From Westiellopsis prolifica IICB1 (GTDB taxonomy: Bacteria; Cyanobacteriota; Cyanobacteriia; Cyanobacteriales; Nostocaceae): a DNA stretch of 35,365 nt. The notes beneath the pieces are model-generated. The model saw only the letters and a list, made by a program, of their open reading frames with translations, made no database searches and was not told where the DNA came from. Position numbers and translations under genes: made by a program. The DNA lies in the NCBI RefSeq assembly GCF_004323185.1, contig NZ_NAPS01000010.1:1-35365 (forward strand), in the 5' to 3' direction. Positions 14,089 to 22,160 of the stretch are shown piece after piece; position 1 is the stretch's first letter, and every line of letters starts with the position of its first letter.

Positions 14089-15363
14089 ATGACTATGGAA
14101 ATCAAGCCCCAATTGATACAACTGTTAGTAAAAATGCCATCCACTCAAACCGTTGGGGAGCGTAGAGCGCTTTTGAGTATCACGGGGTTTGATTATTTGG
14201 GTGCAAGAATAAATACGCTCGAAAAAAGTAATTATGTATTTTTTACTGAATTAATTGAACTTGTATTCTCTGAAGGACAAGCTCAATTATTAAAATTCCT
14301 TCGTGCGCTCGTAGATAGTGAATTTATCGGCTGGGAGACTAGGGAGAAATTAAATGGTTTCATTGTACAAATTGAGGCTTTAGAACCTCGACAATGGAAT
14401 AGCGAATTTAATGAGCCAAAGAATAATCAAACTGTTGGTATTGTTCCTACTCCTAACCGAAGTGCGGTAGGCTTGAAAGAACAACAAAATACAAAACTGG
14501 TTGTCCCATCATTTCCCGGAACTCAAGCTTTTGAATTTACTGTGGTTACGATAAATGCCCAAGGCCAAGAAATAGAATCTCATCAAGGACAAGCCTGCTG
14601 CTTAACTGAAGAACTTGGGAATGGGATTGTATTGGAAATGGTTTATATTCCAGGAGGAGAATTTTGGATGGGTTCACCGGAAGCAGAAGGAAAAGGAAGG
14701 CGATATTCAAACGAAAGACCTCAGCATTTAGTCACAGTGAAACCATTCTTTATTAGCAAATACACTATTACGCAAACACAGTGGAAACAAATTGCTTCTT
14801 TGCCAGAAGTTCGTCAAAAGCTCAAGCTTCGCCCATCCCGTCAAGGAGGCAACAGTCACCCTGTTACCCAAGTTTCTTGGTTTGATGCTGTTGAGTTTTG
14901 CGAGCGCCTATCTCAAAAAACAGGTCACAAGTACCGCCTTCCTAGCGAAGCAGAGTGGGAATATGCTTGTCGTGCTGGAACTACAACCCCTTTTCACTTT
15001 GGGGAAACTATTAACTTCAATGTAGCTAATTACGATAGTCGTTACCCCTATCATTCAGAACCTAAAGGCATTTATCGTGAAAAAACTACAGAAGTAGGCT
15101 TTTTTCAGTTTGCGAACTCCTTTGGATTGTTCGATATGCACGGGTTAGTTTGGGAATGGTGCTTAGATAATTGGCATCAAAATTATGATAAAGCACCCAC
15201 AAATGGAGATACTTGGCTAGACACTAATGATAATAATACTCGTGTGATGCGTGGTGGTTCATGGAGTAGCGAAGCATTTTTGTGTCGTTCTAGTTTTCGC
15301 CAGTTTAATTATGCAAGCGAAACCTTGAACAATGTTGGTTTTAGAATTGTTCGCTCACTGTAA
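14089..15363 (+). CDS. Effector-associated-type domain fused to FGE-sulfatase domain
   Basis: 424 residues. Residues 1-100 are a helical domain similar in pattern to the one at the start of the protease gene (LIQLLVKMPSTQT-ERRALL, then FFTELIELVFSEG, then FLRAL). A linker is followed from about 180 by an FGE-sulfatase/SUMF1-type C-type-lectin fold: GGEFWMGSPE, ERPQHLVTVKPFFISKYTIT, VSWFDAVEFCERLS, YRLPSEAEWEYACRAG, GLVWEWCLDNW and a terminal RVMRGGSW...CRSS...VGFRIV. In bacterial conflict systems this domain is usually a binding or sensor module rather than a sulfatase activator, and it is a common diversity-generating-retroelement target. The protease-FGS pair probably acts together. Confidence 0.82.
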   Translation: MTMEIKPQLIQLLVKMPSTQTVGERRALLSITGFDYLGARINTLEKSNYVFFTELIELVFSEGQAQLLKFLRALVDSEFIGWETREKLNGFIVQIEALEPRQWNSEFNEPKNNQTVGIVPTPNRSAVGLKEQQNTKLVVPSFPGTQAFEFTVVTINAQGQEIESHQGQACCLTEELGNGIVLEMVYIPGGEFWMGSPEAEGKGRRYSNERPQHLVTVKPFFISKYTITQTQWKQIASLPEVRQKLKLRPSRQGGNSHPVTQVSWFDAVEFCERLSQKTGHKYRLPSEAEWEYACRAGTTTPFHFGETINFNVANYDSRYPYHSEPKGIYREKTTEVGFFQFANSFGLFDMHGLVWEWCLDNWHQNYDKAPTNGDTWLDTNDNNTRVMRGGSWSSEAFLCRSSFRQFNYASETLNNVGFRIVRSL

Positions 15364-15379
15364 TATTTAATTAATTAAA

Positions 15380-16717
15380 CTAAGCAATTTCATTTACCTC
15401 TGAATATTCCTCATTTGTGTTTGATAGCCGATGCTTTTTATGTGCAGCTAGAGTTTGTCGATATTCATATGCTTTAGGAGATTTTTCAAACTCATCTATT
15501 CTTAAAAATACACCACTTTTTTTCTGGATTTCTTTAACTGCTGTCTCAATTTCATCTATTGAAACTTGAAAAAACTCTCTTCTTAAATTAACTACATTCA
15601 CTCTTTTATCATCAAAACGTTGATGTAACTTTTGTAATGTATCCAAAGCATCTTCTGAGAAAATTTTAAAGTGAACGTCAAATTGAAATGGAACTGCGGG
15701 GTTCATTTCCCTAATGTATACGTCTTCTTGACTACGAGATGTCATACAAATTCGATATATATCTCGTCCAAGAGAACCTATATTAGAAATTATATAAATG
15801 TATCCTGATTTCAGTCTTCTAGATTCAGATAGAGCATTTTCTCTGTCACTTCTATCTTCTGCAACTAGTCGTTCTAACTCCTGAATTTTCATCTCCAGTT
15901 GTTTTCGCTCTTCGTCTTTAGCTTGTACTATTTCTTGTCGAATTTTATCAATTTCTTCTTGGTGAAGTCTTTCTCTTTCTTCTGCCTCTTCTGCTCTTAG
16001 TCTTGCCTTATCAATTGCTTCACGTTCTTTATTTTGCTTTCTAATTTCTCTATCTCTTTCTTGCTCTTGCTGTTTCTTATCTTCCAATTCGTACTGTAAA
16101 TCTAACTCAATAAGCTTAAGTTGTAAATATTCTTCTGCAATTCTGCATTGTAGAGTTTTTAAATATTTATTGTATTTTTCAAAAGCCTTGTTTATTTTGT
16201 TTTTTAAAGAATCAACATTATTATATTTAACCTCCTTCATTGCATACTTACATCTTTCTTCAAAAGAGATTTCTACCAATTTGAGAATATCATTTATCAT
16301 TTTATCGCCTTTTCTTTTGCTATCCCCAACAGTCCATTGAGTATCACAGATATAGGCTTGATTATTTTTTTGCATCTTGTCTTGTTGTAACTTGATATCT
16401 TTAAGCCGAAGTAAATATTCATCAGAACTAATAAATTCGTACTTCGGCTCATAATAATCTATAGATTGAAGATAGACTTTTGCATCAAGTTCATTAAATT
16501 GCTGCTGAAGATTTATGATTTCTCTATTCAGAGATTCCTGCTGGTTTTCAAGTAGATGAATACTTGACTCTAACTGTCGTTGATACGCCTCTTTATCGTC
16601 TAATGCATCATACCTACGTAATTTTTTTCTAAGCCGGGACTCTGCAATTAGCGATTGTATTAACCCGACAAAAAGTCCGGCTACCAATACCAATAACCCC
16701 AGGTTTGTTAACGACAT
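15380..16717 (-). CDS. SNIPE-like protein: membrane anchor, DUF4041, coiled coil, degenerate GIY-YIG
   Basis: 445 residues from the ATG at 16717 (a GTG at 16735 would add six). Near the N-terminus is a membrane helix (GLLVLVAGLFVGLIQSLIA) followed by basic residues. Then come a coiled coil, a DUF4041 region (YEFISSDEYLLRLKDIKLQQ, WTVGDSKRKGDKM, VKYNNVDSLKNKINKAFEKY), a long charged coiled coil, and a T5orf172/Mug113-type GIY-YIG domain (GYIYIISN...VPFQFDVHF...RREFF). SNIPE proteins with this plan sit in the inner membrane and cut phage DNA as it enters. Here the YxIG motif reads YRICM, the usual arginine (DRVREL-type) reads VYIREM, and the usual LExxLH glutamate is not at its place (TLQKLH), so the nuclease may be inactive. 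It is convergent with the FGS gene. Confidence 0.82.
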   Translation of the reverse strand: MSLTNLGLLVLVAGLFVGLIQSLIAESRLRKKLRRYDALDDKEAYQRQLESSIHLLENQQESLNREIINLQQQFNELDAKVYLQSIDYYEPKYEFISSDEYLLRLKDIKLQQDKMQKNNQAYICDTQWTVGDSKRKGDKMINDILKLVEISFEERCKYAMKEVKYNNVDSLKNKINKAFEKYNKYLKTLQCRIAEEYLQLKLIELDLQYELEDKKQQEQERDREIRKQNKEREAIDKARLRAEEAEERERLHQEEIDKIRQEIVQAKDEERKQLEMKIQELERLVAEDRSDRENALSESRRLKSGYIYIISNIGSLGRDIYRICMTSRSQEDVYIREMNPAVPFQFDVHFKIFSEDALDTLQKLHQRFDDKRVNVVNLRREFFQVSIDEIETAVKEIQKKSGVFLRIDEFEKSPKAYEYRQTLAAHKKHRLSNTNEEYSEVNEIA

Positions 16718-16735
16718 AGAACCTAGTATTACCAC

Positions 16736-17184
16736 TGATATACTTTATAACTTAGTTTAGAATATTAGAGCAAGCGTAAGGCTATTTAATAACAAATTAT
16801 TAAGTGCTTTTATACTAACCCAAAACTTACCTTACTGAGTAAGCCGACAGTATCGACCAAATCGTTGATATGGTATGAAGCCGAGATCCTTGTAATTTTC
16901 TGCAAGATGATCTGGAAAAGCTTATCTGTGGGGTTTTGAAAAATTGCTACATTTAAGTCAAAAAAGCCAGAATTAACAACGGAAAATCAAGTCTTTTCAG
17001 GTCATCTTGCAGGTTTTTGGTCATATCTCGGCTCCATACCTCATATATAAGTTATTTGATAAAGTAGTTTTAAAAAATTGGTATTGTTTTGGGTAATTAT
17101 ACTCTTATTGATTTTGTCTTTTTAATTCTTGTATCAACACTTGACACTGCTTACTAGCTTCTCTCGCTTGTGTCAAAGATTTGA
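16736..17184. other. Non-coding stretch containing a MITE-like repeat
   Basis: No gene is seen. Most of the interval is occupied by the inverted-repeat element at 16872-17040, and the flanks are AT-rich. Confidence 0.4.
16872..17040. mobile_element. 169-bp MITE-like element with long imperfect inverted ends
   Basis: Left end GGTATGAAGCCGAGATC... and right end ...ATCTCGGCTCCATACC are inverted copies. A second matching block, TGCAAGATGATCTGGAAAAG on the left against the complement of CTTTTCAGGTCATCTTGCA on the right, makes each arm about 50 bp with mismatches. There is no coding sequence inside. Flanking ATAT/CATA may hold a short target duplication, but I cannot fix it. It is probably mobilised by a related IS elsewhere in the genome. 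Confidence 0.65.
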
Positions 17185-17223
17185 ATGAGAAATTTGCAGC
17201 TTAAAAAAACTAAAGTGAAGAGC

Positions 17224-18465
17224 ATGGCTAACTGTATCTATTGTGGTTCACTTGGATCTTTCAATCAAGTAGAGCATATCTTTCCTTATTCCCTTGGTGG
17301 TGGCGGACAAGGGTGGACTTTGCAAAATGTTGTTTGTGATGCCTGCAACAACAAATTTTCTGCGTTAGAGCAGCAGCTTGCCAGGCACTCACTTGAGTCT
17401 CTTGCTAGATCAGGGTACGGGCCTCAAGGGCGACGTAAAAAATCTCAAAAGCATCTTAACCCCCTCTATGCAAAGGGAGTGTATCGTTTCTCTGAAGATA
17501 ATGATTTGGCGTATGAGACAGGAGTAAGTTTAGGTTTTAAACCATACATACGCTCTCAGCTTATTGAAGCACAAATTATTGATTCAAAATTTTCTGAAAT
17601 TCAATCTATTAAATCTACAGAGCAGGAATTTTCAGAATTAATGGGGAGAGTTAAACGGTTAATAGATGAAGATTTCTATTTGATAGATAAAAAGTCTGTT
17701 TCCCAGGAAAAAGCTTTTCAAATAACCAAGTTAAAATATGACTCTGGAACTATAAAATATCAAGTGGAGCAAGCACTCCAGCCTAAACCCCCGCAAGGAA
17801 ATTGTGTTTGGCTACAACTTCTTCCAGTTGATTCGGATAGAAAACGCTATACCCCCCGAATTTTTCTAGATGATGACCAGAAATTGATTGTTAAGGCGCA
17901 TGACATAGAAGAGGCAGTAAGGTTTATCTGTACAGTTGTAAACTCTATTTATGACAAAAATAAAGGTCAAGACGTTGAAATTGGATTAAGTGCAATACAT
18001 ATTCAAATGCAAGTGAATTTAGTTGCGGTGTTTCGTGCCTTAGCTAAAATAGGAGTAAATTATGCCATTAAATTGTATGGAGAAGAGTTTATTAGAGATT
18101 CTGCTTTTGATGAAATAAAAGCCTTTATAAACGGCGAAAATTATAGCAATTTGGAATCAGCTTTAAAATATGTTCAAATGGATCAAAAAAATAATTTATT
18201 TGAGCTTTTAAATTGTAGGAAAGATATTGATAAACACTGGATGATGTTAGCCTACATCCCAAATTTAGGATTAATCTTTACGATTTATATGTATGGAGCT
18301 TCTAGATATTTAGTTCGCTTAGGTGAGAAAAAGCCTCCGGTTAATCGTGAGAACTTAGCAATTGCAACTGTGGACTATAAAAAACGTGAGACAAGCTTGC
18401 TCAACCCTGACGAAATTGCAAAATTATTTTTAGAATCATATTCAAAAACATTTCTGAATCAATAA
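17224..18465 (+). CDS. HNH_5-type endonuclease domain protein
   Basis: 413 residues from the ATG at 17224 (GAAGAG just upstream); an ATG at 17185 would add 13. The N-terminus has the HNH core: CIYCG, then VEHIFPYSLGG (the catalytic EH in place of DH), then LQNVVCDACNNKFS, giving two CxxC zinc pairs. The remaining 350 residues carry no domain I recognise; they are mixed alpha/beta and hydrophobic in places near the C-terminus (YIPNLGLIFTIYMYG). HNH proteins of this form are often found in defence regions. Single gene, in the same direction as the protease-FGS pair but separated from it by an opposing gene and a MITE. Confidence 0.75.
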   Translation: MANCIYCGSLGSFNQVEHIFPYSLGGGGQGWTLQNVVCDACNNKFSALEQQLARHSLESLARSGYGPQGRRKKSQKHLNPLYAKGVYRFSEDNDLAYETGVSLGFKPYIRSQLIEAQIIDSKFSEIQSIKSTEQEFSELMGRVKRLIDEDFYLIDKKSVSQEKAFQITKLKYDSGTIKYQVEQALQPKPPQGNCVWLQLLPVDSDRKRYTPRIFLDDDQKLIVKAHDIEEAVRFICTVVNSIYDKNKGQDVEIGLSAIHIQMQVNLVAVFRALAKIGVNYAIKLYGEEFIRDSAFDEIKAFINGENYSNLESALKYVQMDQKNNLFELLNCRKDIDKHWMMLAYIPNLGLIFTIYMYGASRYLVRLGEKKPPVNRENLAIATVDYKKRETSLLNPDEIAKLFLESYSKTFLNQ

Positions 18466-18554
18466 TTTAAAATAAGCCGTTTAATCACCAGGAAATCACT
18501 ATTTCGTGGAATTAACAGCTACAATTATTGATCCCACGTTTTTCTAGATTTTGA

Positions 18555-19043
18555 TCAAGGAAGCACGTCAGGGAAATACCAATCATATGCAGGAGCGCCC
18601 GAATTGATTTTCTGTTCAAGCTTAGACAGTTGTTGAGCCAAAATCGGAACACGTGGGCGGTAAAGCTCCTGGGCTTTTCGCAAATATTTCAGTCCTTCTT
18701 GCTTGTCTGTGGGGTTACGCTTTTGGTTCCACAACCTTAATTTATACTCTGCCATTAACGTGTGAGCCTCAGCCGATAGTGGTTCTCTTTCTAAAACCAG
18801 TTTGTAAATTGCTTCTGCCTCCGGATCATCAAGTTGATTGTACCGTTTGAGGTGTGCTATCTCCAGTAACCTATACTCAACTAGTTTGCGCTCCCTTGGG
18901 TTGCGTGTTGTTTTAAAAGTTTGTATTAATTGTTCTTCCGAAGCCTTGCGTTTCTGGGGAGCTTCAATCACCCAGCCTGTGACCAACCCACCGATACAAG
19001 CGCCAAGCACAAATTTACGAATCCAAGACTGAATTAAATACAT
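18555..19043 (-). CDS. Membrane-anchored TPR-like protein of the mob operon
   Basis: 162 residues from the methionine at 19043 (MYLIQSWIRKF). A longer frame to 19121 would be encoded by a G-rich repeat (FLPVPYSLFPVP), so I reject that start. An N-terminal membrane segment (KFVLGACIGGLVTGWVI) is followed by a helical region with TPR-like spacing (PEAEAIYKLVLEREPLSAEA, then EGLKYLRKAQELYRPRVP). It is the last gene of the leftward mobilization operon, after the coupling protein, with repeat DNA between. It may tether or scaffold the transfer machinery; this is inference. Confidence 0.65.
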   Translation of the reverse strand: MYLIQSWIRKFVLGACIGGLVTGWVIEAPQKRKASEEQLIQTFKTTRNPRERKLVEYRLLEIAHLKRYNQLDDPEAEAIYKLVLEREPLSAEAHTLMAEYKLRLWNQKRNPTDKQEGLKYLRKAQELYRPRVPILAQQLSKLEQKINSGAPAYDWYFPDVLP

Positions 19044-19049
19044 TTTTAA

Positions 19050-19190
19050 TAAGAGGGGAACGGGGAACAGGGAATAGGGAACAGGGAGGAACGACCTGCC
19101 CGTGAGTTGCTTACTGAACAATTCCCAAGCGTGGGGTTTTCATTAAGTTATTCACTGTTGCCTGTTGCCTGTTCCCCATTCCCTTTTACA
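19050..19190. repeat. STRR-type G-rich repeat tract between mob genes
   Basis: GGGGAACGGGGAACAGGGAATAGGGAACAGGG units on the plus strand near 19055-19088, and the inverted form (TTGCCTGTTGCCTGTTCCCC) near 19158-19180. This type of short tandem repeat is typical of heterocyst-forming cyanobacteria. It supplies the last codons of the coupling protein (EQATGNSE). Confidence 0.75.
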
Positions 19191-20929
19191 TACGTGTCAC
19201 TAACTGGTATAAACCGTTCTGTTTGACTTGCGTAACCCTTGGGCGTAATTTTTACTCGTGCGGGTGATGAGCCGTCAGCAATGCACAAATAACCCTCTAA
19301 GGGTGGTAGGTTTTGTATTTCTGCCGGGAGGACGGCAGCAGTTTCACGAATGGTTTGTGACTGAGTTTGGCTACCGCCCAAATCTGAGTTTTGCGAGTCC
19401 GAGAAAGTAACATCAATCCGTTCTTGCGCTCCTATCATGTCTGAGAATTGTTTGGCTGTTGTACTATCCCGCACATTTAAAATCAGCTTTGTAGCAATAC
19501 CCTGAAGAATTATTCTGCTTCCGAGTTCTCCATAAGTCTGCTCAATTTGGGCAGTGGTTTGAGTACCTATGAAGCCGCTGCCTTTGAATTTGCGGCTTTC
19601 TGAAAGCATTCGGGGTAGAGATTTTAATTGGCTTAATGCCCCCAGTTCGTCAATTACCAGTGCTGTTTTGTAACGCCGATTCTCATTACTCAACAATCCC
19701 CGCAGCATTAACTCAAAACAAGTAGAAATCAGAGGTTTGAAGGTTTCGGCATCCTCTTCAAACAACGGCAGAAAGATCCAATGTGGGCTATCTTCTTTAC
19801 CCCATTTGTAAAAGCTAAATTCGCTCTCATTTGATTTAGCAAGAGTTTGATAAAACCGCAGTTGGTTAATCGCTGTGGCAATAACACTGCCTGCTGTGTT
19901 GCCGCTTTCGCCCTCAAAATAGCGGCGGGAGATTGTACCCGATAGAAAATCTTTCAGTTGCTCAAGAGAGAAATCAGTCAACACCTGCCACACTTCAGCA
20001 TTGGAGTAGGTGCGTTCAAAGATATCGGCAATAAAGTTTTTAGCTGCATCGCTGAAAAATCGTTCTTTTGGGTCATCAGGTATGAGCGCAGCAGCTATGG
20101 TACTCGGTGAAACTCCTTTTTCTGCTCTATGGCTCCACCCTACACTACGGGCATCTCTGGGATTAAAGATAATATCACCAGAGCGATAAAGTTTTTCAAT
20201 CAGTTCGCCGTTACGGTCTAGTACCATTACCCGCCAATCTGAGCGCTGACGCAGGGTATCGAGGATTTGTAATATTGATTGGGATTTGCCTGAACCGGGA
20301 GCGCCAAAGAATCCGAATGAGAGATTTTCCAGATAGTTAGGCAGAACAACACCACCAATTGATAATTTTGGCTCAAGTACTCGACTAACCCGAAATTGCT
20401 GGGTGGGGGTCGGCAGAGGAGCAGGGGAGCCGGGGAGCAGAGGAGAGGTTTCTACAAATTCTTTCCCCTCCGCACCTCTGCCCCTCTGCCCCTCTGCTCG
20501 CCACCACGCAAAGTTTGTGTGGCGCACCACAAGGGGCTGTTTACCTGATTGTTTGAGTAATTTTACTTCTCTTAAGCTCAGTTGGCGTTGCAATTGTTGG
20601 GGCGTGACGATTTTAGTTCCCCGCAGGATTTGAGATGTAAGTCCTTTGGGAAAGATAAGAAAGACAATTGTTATTAGAAGATTCAGCCGCCACAGTCCCA
20701 ACCAGCCTACACCGCTAAATAATGCGACGAGCATTAAAAAACCGACTGTTGCTAGAGCCACCTTCAAGGGAAATGGTTGTTGTCGGTTGTTTGACCAGTC
20801 AGCTGTAAATAATAGTAGGGGGAACAGTGGCCCAGCTATTTTCGCTATCCAATAAGCAAAAATTCCCAGTCCGACACCAAAAACAAAAATTAGCAGCGAG
20901 ACTATGTTACCGCCAGCGATCGCTTCCAT
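19148..20929 (-). CDS. Type IV coupling protein (VirD4/TraD/TraG-like)
   Basis: 593 residues. Four hydrophobic segments lie at about 8-28, 30-42, 56-74 and 80-94. The motor domain has Walker A GAPGSGKS (209-216), Walker B ALVIDELGAL (423-432), and a TQTTAQIEQTYGE region typical of coupling proteins. It is an inner-membrane hexameric ATPase that brings the relaxase-DNA complex to the secretion channel. AAGGAG precedes the ATG. Residues about 145-177 (RGRGAEGKEF...PLLPGSPAPLP) and the last dozen are encoded by STRR-type repeats, so two repeat insertions are carried in frame, one of them just before the motor domain. It sits in the mob operon, 16 bp after the previous gene. Confidence 0.88.
   Translation of the reverse strand: MEAIAGGNIVSLLIFVFGVGLGIFAYWIAKIAGPLFPLLLFTADWSNNRQQPFPLKVALATVGFLMLVALFSGVGWLGLWRLNLLITIVFLIFPKGLTSQILRGTKIVTPQQLQRQLSLREVKLLKQSGKQPLVVRHTNFAWWRAEGQRGRGAEGKEFVETSPLLPGSPAPLPTPTQQFRVSRVLEPKLSIGGVVLPNYLENLSFGFFGAPGSGKSQSILQILDTLRQRSDWRVMVLDRNGELIEKLYRSGDIIFNPRDARSVGWSHRAEKGVSPSTIAAALIPDDPKERFFSDAAKNFIADIFERTYSNAEVWQVLTDFSLEQLKDFLSGTISRRYFEGESGNTAGSVIATAINQLRFYQTLAKSNESEFSFYKWGKEDSPHWIFLPLFEEDAETFKPLISTCFELMLRGLLSNENRRYKTALVIDELGALSQLKSLPRMLSESRKFKGSGFIGTQTTAQIEQTYGELGSRIILQGIATKLILNVRDSTTAKQFSDMIGAQERIDVTFSDSQNSDLGGSQTQSQTIRETAAVLPAEIQNLPPLEGYLCIADGSSPARVKITPKGYASQTERFIPVSDTYVKGNGEQATGNSE
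20412..20500. repeat. STRR insertion inside the coupling-protein gene
   Basis: G-rich units (GCAGAGGAGCAGGGGAGC) on the left and C-rich units (CCTCTGCCCCTCTGCCCCTC) on the right surround a core GGTTTCTACAAATTCTTT. The arrangement is an inverted pair of repeat arrays around an AT core. The length keeps the reading frame open on the coding strand. Confidence 0.75.
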
Positions 20930-20945
20930 GTTCAGCCACTCCTTT

Positions 20946-21488
20946 TTATCGGCTTCTGTCTCTAAAATGCTGTTGTTGTTTTTCGTTTGAGTTTGATTGA
21001 GAAATGCCGTATTGAGAGCGGATGGCTTCTAATCGTTCCTGTAACGATAGGTTTTCCCAATCCTGCTGCTGGTTAGTTGTCTGCTGCGGTTGTTCTGCAA
21101 TTTGTGGAGATTGTGTTATTTCTGGGGATGGTTGTGTGGTTGCTTTTTGCTCAGAGTGTTTTTCAGCAAGATAATTCCAGCTAATACCCATGTCGGCTGC
21201 TAAATAAAGACCACTTGGGGTAATATTTTTTGCCCATTCCCCAAAACTGGGAGATGCATCTTTGTTGTAATAATCAGTCGGCAAATAGCCAAATTCTTTA
21301 CCTAAATAGATTTTGTTATCGCCTTGTTGGATGTTGGTGTCCTGGCTAGGTTCTGAGGTGCTGTTTTCTGGTTGTAAGTTGATGTGTTGTTGGTTGAGTA
21401 AATGTACTTGTGGTGAGTCTTCTTCTAGTTCAGCGTCACTGTCCTTTTTGGTGCGTTGTTGCTTGGTGTTGTAATCATCGTCGTTCAT
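20946..21488 (-). CDS. Hypothetical Gln-rich protein of the mob operon
   Basis: 180 residues, low complexity at both ends (D/E/K/Q-rich at the start, Q/S/N-rich at the end) with a more ordered middle, KEFGYLPTDYYNKDASPSFG and then WAKNITPSGLYLAADMGISW. No membrane segment or catalytic motif. It is embedded in the leftward mob operon, directly before the coupling protein and after the module-sharing gene at 21537. It is probably a soluble adaptor; the family is unknown to me. Confidence 0.6.
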   Translation of the reverse strand: MNDDDYNTKQQRTKKDSDAELEEDSPQVHLLNQQHINLQPENSTSEPSQDTNIQQGDNKIYLGKEFGYLPTDYYNKDASPSFGEWAKNITPSGLYLAADMGISWNYLAEKHSEQKATTQPSPEITQSPQIAEQPQQTTNQQQDWENLSLQERLEAIRSQYGISQSNSNEKQQQHFRDRSR

Positions 21489-21536
21489 CTTGCAATACCT
21501 CTGTTGTGTGTACCATCTAATTAATCGAGATGCACT

Positions 21537-22160
21537 CTATAGACTCAGCCCATGATTTCGATTTTGAACCCTTTCTTTTTCCTCTTTCAAGTGTTGCAAT
21601 CCAGGCTGAATTTTTGGGATGAGTTGCTGGAAGTGCTGTACTTCTTCACTCGTAAGAAGTGAGGGTTCAACAGGTTCCCATTGTGAATTCTCTGAGTTAT
21701 AAGAGGCCTTCATCAATTGCGCCCCATCACTATTTCTCACCAAAACTAATTGGTCTAATTCATCCCAATAAACTGTGTGCTTATCACCTTCAAAACGATT
21801 TTTCTCAACTACTCTTAAAATTCCAGCAACAATAGGCGCTACAGTTTGGGTACGTTCAAATTGCACTTGAAAGGAGGTATTAGAGAGTTCTTCAGTAATA
21901 AATTCTTCAGAGACAACTTCCTCACAGACAAGTTCAGAAGCAACGACTTCTTCAGTAACAAATTCGTTTTCTTTTTGAGTCGAACGAAGCCTACGCTGCT
22001 CAATTGCGTCCAGATTTCTATTAATGTTTTCAATTGCTTCTGCTGTTGCCGCAGTGTTAAACCTAATCCGTTCAAGGCTAGTACGAGCCAAATTCTTACT
22101 TGCGTTCAGAGCTTCATCAACTCTGTTGTCATCTTCAGTCACTCCTTCTACTCCTTGCAC
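21537..22160 (-). CDS. Mob-operon protein sharing its C-terminal module with the relaxase
   Basis: 207 residues from GTG 22160, which overlaps the previous stop by one base (TAGTG). A GTG at 22142 lies behind a good AAGGAG and may be the true start. The N-terminal part is helical and E/V-rich. From about residue 100 the sequence (TQTVAPIV, VYWDELDQLVLVRNSDGAQL, WEPVEPSLLTSEEVQHFQQL) is clearly a paralogue of the relaxase C-terminus encoded at 25322-26554. The two proteins therefore share a module that may bind the same partner, such as the coupling protein or the origin. Confidence 0.75.
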   Translation of the reverse strand: MQGVEGVTEDDNRVDEALNASKNLARTSLERIRFNTAATAEAIENINRNLDAIEQRRLRSTQKENEFVTEEVVASELVCEEVVSEEFITEELSNTSFQVQFERTQTVAPIVAGILRVVEKNRFEGDKHTVYWDELDQLVLVRNSDGAQLMKASYNSENSQWEPVEPSLLTSEEVQHFQQLIPKIQPGLQHLKEEKERVQNRNHGLSL

